Of a DNA stretch of 5,743 bases, positions 1-3,392 are shown piece after piece; position 1 is the first letter of the stretch; every line of letters begins with the position of its first letter. Below the pieces are notes generated by a model. That model saw only the letters and a list, made by a program, of their open reading frames with translations. It ran no database searches and had not been told where the DNA came from. The position numbers were made by a program, and so were the translations under genes. The stretch comes from Methanoculleus sp. UBA208 (GTDB lineage: Archaea > Halobacteriota > Methanomicrobia > Methanomicrobiales > Methanoculleaceae). The stretch covers positions 9,897 through 15,639 of the forward strand of contig NZ_DAFZ01000119.1 in the NCBI RefSeq assembly GCF_002498065.1, read 5' to 3'.

Positions 1-411
1 GCGGCCGCCTGGGGTGCCATGGCGGCGGGGGAGGAGGAGGCGGTCGTCGCCGCGTTCGCGGACTTCGGCCTCTCTGCCGGGAAGGCGATGCAGATCGCCG
101 ACGACATCGCGGACCTGCACGCGCCTGCGGGAGGGGGCCGGGCGTCCCGGCCCGGGTCCGAGGCGCTCCTCTTTCGGTGCGTCCCTGGAGACAACGGTAC
201 CCGGCAGGCGCTGGGACGAATACTCGAGCGGGAGATAGGCGGCGCGGCCGCCCGGATCGCGGACGCGGGACGGCATCGGGTGCCGCCGGGGGCGTGGGAA
301 CCTTTCGGGCAGGCGGTCCGGGATATCGTGGGGCTCACGATAGCGAGCGGGCGCCTGCCGCATGACGGCACGCCGTTGGAACTCTCTCCCGGCACCTTTA
401 CGCAACGATAA
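1..411 (+). CDS. Polyprenyl synthetase-like protein, C-terminal part (5' end cut off)
   Basis: The frame is open from base 1 and ends at TAA 409-411, leaving 136 residues of a gene that begins upstream. The opening residues A-W-G-A-M-A-A-G, then F-G-L-S-A-G-K-A-M-Q-I-A-D-D-I-A-D-L, match the segment of trans-isoprenyl diphosphate synthases that carries the second aspartate-rich motif (DDxxD; here D-D-I-A-D at visible residues 34-38). In that family this motif binds Mg2+ and the diphosphate of isopentenyl diphosphate during chain elongation, the source of archaeal lipid and quinone side chains. The expected Lys-containing stretch after the motif (G-K-x-x-x-D...G-K-x-T) is not visible. Instead there is a Gly/Arg/Pro-rich segment, so this may be a divergent paralogue rather than the main synthase. 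The ATG at 19 is an internal codon, not a convincing start. The family call is fairly sure; substrate and chain length cannot be read from this fragment. Confidence 0.65.
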   Translation, partial: AAAWGAMAAGEEEAVVAAFADFGLSAGKAMQIADDIADLHAPAGGGRASRPGSEALLFRCVPGDNGTRQALGRILEREIGGAAARIADAGRHRVPPGAWEPFGQAVRDIVGLTIASGRLPHDGTPLELSPGTFTQR

Positions 412-414
412 ATA
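406..414 (+). promoter_or_regulatory. Possible TATA box for the tautomerase gene
   Basis: The AT-rich string CGATAAATA overlaps the stop codon of the preceding gene in an otherwise GC-rich stretch. Its centre is about 34 bp before the ATG at 445. With usual archaeal spacing (about 26 bp to the start point), transcription would begin near 437 and leave a very short leader, consistent with the absence of a ribosome-binding site. It is short and partly coding, so it could be chance. Confidence 0.35.
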
Positions 415-444
415 CCGCCCCATCCCACACTCTTCTGAGAAACC

Positions 445-630
445 ATGCCGGTAATAACCATTCGTATGGCAGAAGGGCGGACGCTTGAACAGAAACGGGT
501 ACTCGCAGACGAGATCACCGCCGCGGTCACGAAGACGTTCGGCGTCGACCCGCAGGTGGTTACCATCTTCTTCGAGGAACTCAGGACCGAGAGCATCTCC
601 CGTGCGGGAAAACTCCTCTCGGAGTCGTAG
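445..630 (+). CDS. 4-oxalocrotonate tautomerase family protein
   Basis: This 61-residue protein has the length and N-terminus of the small tautomerase family. Met is followed by Pro, the N-terminal catalytic base after Met removal, then V-I-T-I-R-M-A-E-G-R. Aligned without gaps to classical 4-oxalocrotonate tautomerase and counting Pro as 1, Arg11 is kept but the position of the second catalytic arginine (Arg39) is Thr, in V-V-T-I-F-F. The C-terminal loop reads S-I-S-R-A-G where the classical enzyme has G-I-G-G. Family members form hexamers of such short subunits and interconvert enol and keto acids. The missing Arg39 argues against 4-oxalocrotonate itself as substrate, and the real substrate is unknown. 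No good ribosome-binding site precedes ATG 445. The gene lies 33 bp after the synthetase-like gene, and nothing nearby suggests an aromatic degradation pathway. Confidence 0.88.
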   Translation: MPVITIRMAEGRTLEQKRVLADEITAAVTKTFGVDPQVVTIFFEELRTESISRAGKLLSES

Positions 631-647
631 TCCCGCAGCGAGCGAAC

Positions 648-655
648 ATTTTTTA
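648..655 (+). promoter_or_regulatory. T-rich element between tautomerase and next gene (TATA-like or terminator)
   Basis: CATTTTTTAG is the only T-run in this short gap. It lies about 20 bp after the tautomerase stop, so it could act as an archaeal U-rich terminator. It is also about 40 bp before ATG 692 and could serve as a weak TATA element with a start point near 678. The sequence alone does not separate the two roles. Confidence 0.35.
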
Positions 656-676
656 GCCGGGGAGCCTCAAACCCCG

Positions 677-683
677 GGAGTGA
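677..683 (+). promoter_or_regulatory. Ribosome-binding site that fixes the start at 692
   Basis: GGAGTGA is a near match to the GGAGGTGA complement of the archaeal 16S 3' end. It ends 8 nt before ATG 692, a normal spacing. This favours ATG 692 over the in-frame GTG at 680, which lies inside the element, and over starts further upstream that would overlap the tautomerase gene. Confidence 0.55.
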
Positions 684-691
684 ACGGCATC

Positions 692-1039
692 ATGGCGCGC
701 GAATTCGACGAGAAAGACTTTGCCATCCTGCGGAAACTGGCCCCCGAATACAGCGGCGTCCTATGCCCGGGATCAGGGCACGAGTTCCACTCGATCCTCC
801 CTCCGGTCTCTAACCACATCGCCGAGGACGGGGAGGATTTTGCGGAAAGGGTCGGCCGCCTCTCGGACGAGGAATGGGGCTACCTCACCGACCAGATCCT
901 TTCCGGCCGGGAAGACCTCGGGTGCATGCCCGAGGAGGATATCGAGACCGTCCTCGTCCGCATCCGACAGGCGGTATCGGAGGAGGCTGCCGGGAGGGTC
1001 GAGAGGCTCTACCACCTCTCCGGGTGCGGGATGCTGTAG
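692..1039 (+). CDS. Uncharacterised acidic 115-residue protein
   Basis: I do not recognise this protein. It starts M-A-R-E-F-D-E-K-D-F and ends G-C-G-M-L. It is soluble-looking, with no signal peptide or membrane segment, is rich in Asp and Glu, and seems mostly helical. Three cysteines (about residues 25, 78 and 112) and two histidines (30 and 33, in the G-H-E-F-H of residues 29-33) could form a metal site, but no standard Cys-pair motif is present. The segment L-S-D-E-E-W-G-Y-L-T-D-Q-I-L-S-G-R-E-D-L-G (about 58-77) looks like amphipathic helices joined by a turn. The frame stays open upstream to 485, but that part overlaps the tautomerase gene and is not credible coding sequence. Codon use (G/C-rich third positions) and the ribosome-binding site support a real gene. 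It may be a lineage-specific methanogen protein. Confidence 0.7.
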   Translation: MAREFDEKDFAILRKLAPEYSGVLCPGSGHEFHSILPPVSNHIAEDGEDFAERVGRLSDEEWGYLTDQILSGREDLGCMPEEDIETVLVRIRQAVSEEAAGRVERLYHLSGCGML

Positions 1040-1061
1040 GAATTGGCCGCATCCGGTAACG

Positions 1062-1068
1062 GTATATG
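1062..1068 (+). promoter_or_regulatory. TATA box for a likely leaderless gene
   Basis: GTATATG stands out in GC-rich sequence. Its centre is about 26 bp upstream of ATG 1091, exactly the usual archaeal distance to the transcription start. The mRNA would therefore begin at or beside the A of the start codon, which agrees with the lack of a ribosome-binding site in the bases before it. Confidence 0.55.
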
Positions 1069-1090
1069 TCCCGGCGACAACCGGACATTC

Positions 1091-1573
1091 ATGGAATTGA
1101 AAGAGCAACTCACCGGCGTCCCCGGGATGCTCCGGCCGTTCAAGGCATACCTCCGGCAGATCGGGCTCAATGCGGGCGACCAGGTCGTCTACTACGGCTG
1201 CCCCGGCACCTGCACCCCTTTCATCGAACTCCTGGGGTTCGCCGTCCGTGACCTCTCCCTCGAGCAGGCCTACGTGCCCTACGCGGACGAGGCGGCGGCA
1301 AAGCTGATCCGCCCGGTCGAAGGTGTCGGGATGCAGGTCTCCGACGATGCGGTCCGCGTGGACCCGAAGGCGATCGTCCTGATGGGCGGGCTTTCGATGC
1401 CGGGCGTCCCGGTCGAGAAAGAGGCGGTGCAGGCGGCCGTCGGCGCCCATCCGGGGGCGAAGGTCGTGGGCATCTGCTTCATGCAGATGTTTGAGAAGAT
1501 GGGCTGGCTCGACGCCTTCGACTTTGACCTGATCATCGACGCCGCCATCGACCCGGTCAGGGTCTGGCAGTGA
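1091..1573 (+). CDS. DUF2124-like protein of unknown function
   Basis: The 160-residue protein resembles the DUF2124 family, which I know as short conserved proteins of methanogens with no established function; this is recognition from memory, not a search. It has alternating beta and helix segments: V-V-Y-Y-G-C-P-G-T-C-T-P-F (about 32-44), A-I-V-L-M-G-G-L-S-M-P-G-V (about 94-106), A-K-V-V-G-I-C-F-M-Q-M-F (about 123-134) and D-L-I-I-D-A-A-I-D (about 146-154). This suggests a Rossmann-like fold. Cys37 and Cys41 in C-P-G-T-C and Cys129 could form a redox or metal site; that is inference. The start at ATG 1091 is preferred over the in-frame TTG at 1043 because the TATA box lies between them and would place TTG outside the transcript. 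The gene's last 17 bases overlap the end of the histidine kinase gene on the other strand. Confidence 0.75.
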   Translation: MELKEQLTGVPGMLRPFKAYLRQIGLNAGDQVVYYGCPGTCTPFIELLGFAVRDLSLEQAYVPYADEAAAKLIRPVEGVGMQVSDDAVRVDPKAIVLMGGLSMPGVPVEKEAVQAAVGAHPGAKVVGICFMQMFEKMGWLDAFDFDLIIDAAIDPVRVWQ

Positions 1574-2990
1574 TCAACCGGTCGGCTGCCGGCGCAGGGG
1601 ATACCGGCGGCTCCCGTATCCGGGCGATCCGGAGGGTGAACCGGAACGCCGCGCCGGACTCCGGGCGGCCGCGCACCCGGTCCTCGACCCACACCCGGCC
1701 GCCGTAGCGCTCGATCAGGGTGCGGGTGATGTAGAGGCCGAGCCCTTTCCCGCTCCGGGCGCTCGTGCCCCGCGCGAAGCGGGTGAAGAGGATGGGCTTG
1801 ACCGCGTCGGGCACCCCAGGCCCCGTATCCTCGACCGAGACCCCGACCGTTTCGTCGCCCTTCTCGACGCGGACCCTGACTTCGACCCCGGGGTCCCCGA
1901 ACTTGATGCTGTTGCCGATGAGGTTCGCAAAGACTTCCTGGAGAAGGTCGTCGGCTATGACCCGGACCGGCTTTCCTTCGTAGGCAATCCCGGCATCGGG
2001 ATGGTGGGCGATCTCGGCCCTGATGACGGCGTCGAGGTCGACGGGTTTCGTCGCCGTCTCATGGGAGTGCAGCCGCCGGATCGTCGAGACGTTCTGGATG
2101 ATTCCGATGCTACGGCTGATGCCGCCCCTGAGTTTCCGGACCATCTCCCTCTCCTTTCCCTCCAGCATATCGACCAGCAGGTCGGCATAGCCGAGGCTGA
2201 CGGCATTGGCGTTGTTGATGTCGTGCGCCATGATGTCCAGGTAGAGGTTCGCCTCGCTGTGAGCCGCCCGCAGTGCTTCCTCGGCCCTGATCCGGTCGCT
2301 GATGTCGGCACCCGAGCCGATAATCCCGACCGGCAGGCCGTCGTCGCCGGTAAGCACGGTATCCTGCCACGCGAGGATCAGTTCGTCACCGTTCCGCGTG
2401 ACGACCGGGTTCTCCCGCCGGCCGGGGAAGGCGGCGTTGCTGGCGATCGCGGCATCGAAGTCCTGCCGCCGCGTCCTGCGCGATGCTTCGGGGACAACGG
2501 TATCGAACCAGTTCCTCCCGAGCAGTTCCTCCTCGCGGTAGCCGAGCAACTCGCAGCCGTGGCGGTTGACGAGCCGGATGGTGTGATTTTTGTCGATGAC
2601 GACGAAGAGGACGGCAGCCACGTCGAGGTAGCGCTGGGCAATATCCCTCTGCTTCTTCACTTCCCGCTCCCGCCCTTTGAGCTGTTCCGAGAGCGAGGCG
2701 ACGACGAAGGCGATGATGATGAACATCAGGGCGCGCCCGTAGTCGTTCAACGTCAGGAGATCGGGCCTGTACAGGAAACTGCTGACCACGACGAGCCCGC
2801 CGAGGAAGATGGCGACCAGGATGCTCCGCTTCTCCCACCAGAGCGCCGTCAGGATGATCGGGATGTAGAAAAAGTGCGAAAAGACGGTCCCGAGCATCAG
2901 AACGGTGTGGAAGTAGTATGTCAGGAGTATCGATACGGCGAGGAGGGCCATGATGATGGCCACTCGCTGTTTTTCGGTAAGGGTAGTCAC
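1557..2990 (-). CDS. Membrane PAS-domain sensor histidine kinase
   Basis: The protein has 477 residues. About four hydrophobic segments (residues 10-31, 33-52, 56-74 and 84-102) form a membrane-bound input region. A short charged helix with R-E-R-E-V-K-K-Q-R leads into a PAS domain (about 118-235; N-R-H-G-C-E-L-L-G-Y is typical). The dimerisation helix holds the probable phospho-accepting His256 in A-H-D-I-N-N. The ATP-binding domain (about 340-455) shows the N box N-L-I-G-N (356-360), G1 box D-T-G-P-G-V (388-393), F box L-F-T-R-F-A-R-G and G2 box G-K-G-L-G-L. All catalytic boxes are intact, so it should autophosphorylate and pass phosphate to a regulator. The GTG start has a strong GAGGTG element 8 nt upstream. 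No response regulator is adjacent, so it looks like an orphan. The signal sensed is unknown, and no haem or flavin site can be assigned to the PAS domain by eye. Confidence 0.93.
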   Translation of the reverse strand: MTTLTEKQRVAIIMALLAVSILLTYYFHTVLMLGTVFSHFFYIPIILTALWWEKRSILVAIFLGGLVVVSSFLYRPDLLTLNDYGRALMFIIIAFVVASLSEQLKGREREVKKQRDIAQRYLDVAAVLFVVIDKNHTIRLVNRHGCELLGYREEELLGRNWFDTVVPEASRRTRRQDFDAAIASNAAFPGRRENPVVTRNGDELILAWQDTVLTGDDGLPVGIIGSGADISDRIRAEEALRAAHSEANLYLDIMAHDINNANAVSLGYADLLVDMLEGKEREMVRKLRGGISRSIGIIQNVSTIRRLHSHETATKPVDLDAVIRAEIAHHPDAGIAYEGKPVRVIADDLLQEVFANLIGNSIKFGDPGVEVRVRVEKGDETVGVSVEDTGPGVPDAVKPILFTRFARGTSARSGKGLGLYITRTLIERYGGRVWVEDRVRGRPESGAAFRFTLRIARIREPPVSPAPAADRLITARP

Positions 2991-2998
2991 GTGGTGCC

Positions 2999-3004
2999 CA
3001 CCTC
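2999..3004 (-). promoter_or_regulatory. Ribosome-binding site of the histidine kinase gene
   Basis: On the minus strand this reads GAGGTG, followed by 8 nt and the GTG start at 2990. It is the clearest Shine-Dalgarno element in the window and decides the non-ATG start. Confidence 0.75.
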
Positions 3005-3030
3005 GACTACCGACATATATAATTTCTATC

Positions 3031-3042
3031 GTATAAAAATAT
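3031..3042 (-). promoter_or_regulatory. TATA box for the histidine kinase gene
   Basis: On the minus strand this reads ATATTTTTATAC. A start point about 26 bp downstream falls near 3010, giving a leader of about 20 nt that still contains the GAGGTG element. A second AT-rich stretch (3013-3022, ATTATATATG on the minus strand) is closer to the gene but would place the start point downstream of the ribosome-binding site, so it is less likely to be the main box. Confidence 0.5.
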
Positions 3043-3181
3043 CTACATTTGTATTATCCGCGGATTCAGACGGATTTTCCGGCGATTTCGGCGGAGAGAA
3101 ACGATCTTACAGGCGGCAGAAAACCGTGTATCGGCCGGGTACGGGACCGGCGTTCCGTAGGCGGGGAGGGGATGGAAGGAT

Positions 3182-3196
3182 CTCCCGTATCGGGAG
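3182..3196. promoter_or_regulatory. Perfect palindrome upstream of the ATPase promoter, possible operator
   Basis: CTCCCG-TAT-CGGGAG is a perfect 6-bp inverted repeat with a 3-bp centre. It lies about 35-50 bp upstream of the TATA box at 3232, a position typical of an activator or upstream regulator site. The 10-mer GGATCTCCCG covering its left arm (3178-3187) recurs at 3345-3354, inside the leader, where it forms part of another palindrome (CCGGGA-TC-TCCCGG). The regulator is unknown. Confidence 0.35.
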
Positions 3197-3231
3197 TATT
3201 CTGCTGGATGAGGCCGGTTTTCTGCAAACTG

Positions 3232-3242
3232 CCTATATTTAA
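3232..3242 (+). promoter_or_regulatory. TATA box for the HerA-like ATPase gene
   Basis: CCTATATTTAA is a strong archaeal-type TATA element in a GC-rich neighbourhood. Usual spacing puts the start point near 3263, which leaves an untranslated leader of about 130 nt before GTG 3393, long compared with the other genes here. No other TATA-like sequence lies between it and the gene. Confidence 0.6.
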
Positions 3243-3272
3243 TAGATCGTAGAGCAAAACTATTCCAACCGC

Positions 3273-3319
3273 CTGCTTCACCGGAGCGGCAGCCTGGAGG
3301 GCCGCATCGCGTGAAGCGG
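3273..3319 (+). repeat. Nested inverted repeat in the leader (first stem-loop)
   Basis: GCTTCAC (3275-3281) pairs with GTGAAGC (3311-3317). The stem extends by a G-U and a C-G pair to 3273/3319. Inside it, GCGGC (3286-3290) pairs with GCCGC (3301-3305), separated from the outer stem by small internal loops of 4 and 5 nt. Together they could form one interrupted hairpin in the RNA leader. GC-rich sequence makes chance pairing possible. Confidence 0.4.
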
Positions 3320-3338
3320 TACCGTGCAGCGTACCGTG
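3319..3338 (+). repeat. Short direct repeat GTACCGTG
   Basis: GTACCGTG occurs at 3319-3326 and again at 3331-3338, a 12-bp period. The second copy runs into the left arm of the 10-bp inverted repeat. It may be a protein-binding half-site pair or chance. Confidence 0.3.
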
Positions 3339-3370
3339 GCGCCGGGATCTCCCGGTCAGGCGGCGCCACG
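3335..3370 (+). repeat. Perfect 10-bp inverted repeat in the leader (second stem-loop)
   Basis: CGTGGCGCCG (3335-3344) and CGGCGCCACG (3361-3370) are exact reverse complements around a 16-nt loop. The hairpin ends 22 nt before GTG 3393 and lies inside the predicted leader. A competing smaller hairpin, CCGGGA-TC-TCCCGG (3342-3355), shares bases with the left arm, so the two cannot form together. It could control translation, terminate early transcripts or bind a regulator as DNA. No U-run follows it, which argues against a bacterial-style terminator. Confidence 0.5.
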
Positions 3371-3392
3371 AAACGCACCCGCTGGTGAACCC

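Larger units (their letters stand above)
2991..3392. other. Divergent intergenic region between kinase and ATPase genes
   Basis: The 402 bp hold no credible gene. Reading frames in it are short or are run-ons from the antisense strand of the kinase. The kinase promoter and ribosome-binding site occupy 2999-3042. I see nothing definite in 3045-3177 beyond a weak 5-bp inverted repeat (GCCGG at 3134-3138, CCGGC at 3147-3151). A palindrome, the TATA box of the ATPase gene and a leader with inverted repeats fill 3178-3392 and are listed separately. Confidence 0.7.

Noticed and set aside
485..691. N-terminal extension of the 115-residue protein
   Set aside because: It overlaps the tautomerase gene in another frame and translates to Arg/Ser-rich shadow sequence. 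The ribosome-binding site supports the start at 692.
773..1450. Minus-strand open frame of 225 codons opposite the 692 and 1091 genes
   Set aside because: It spans two plus-strand genes and their promoter and shows no family features.
2001..3242. Long plus-strand open frame of 413 codons across the kinase region
   Set aside because: It is antisense to the kinase, whose domains are unmistakable. The translation is Asp/Glu/Val/Pro-rich low complexity, as expected from the complement of GC-rich codons.
3335..3370. Intrinsic terminator
   Set aside because: No T-run follows the stem on either strand, and the gene immediately downstream needs the transcript to pass through.
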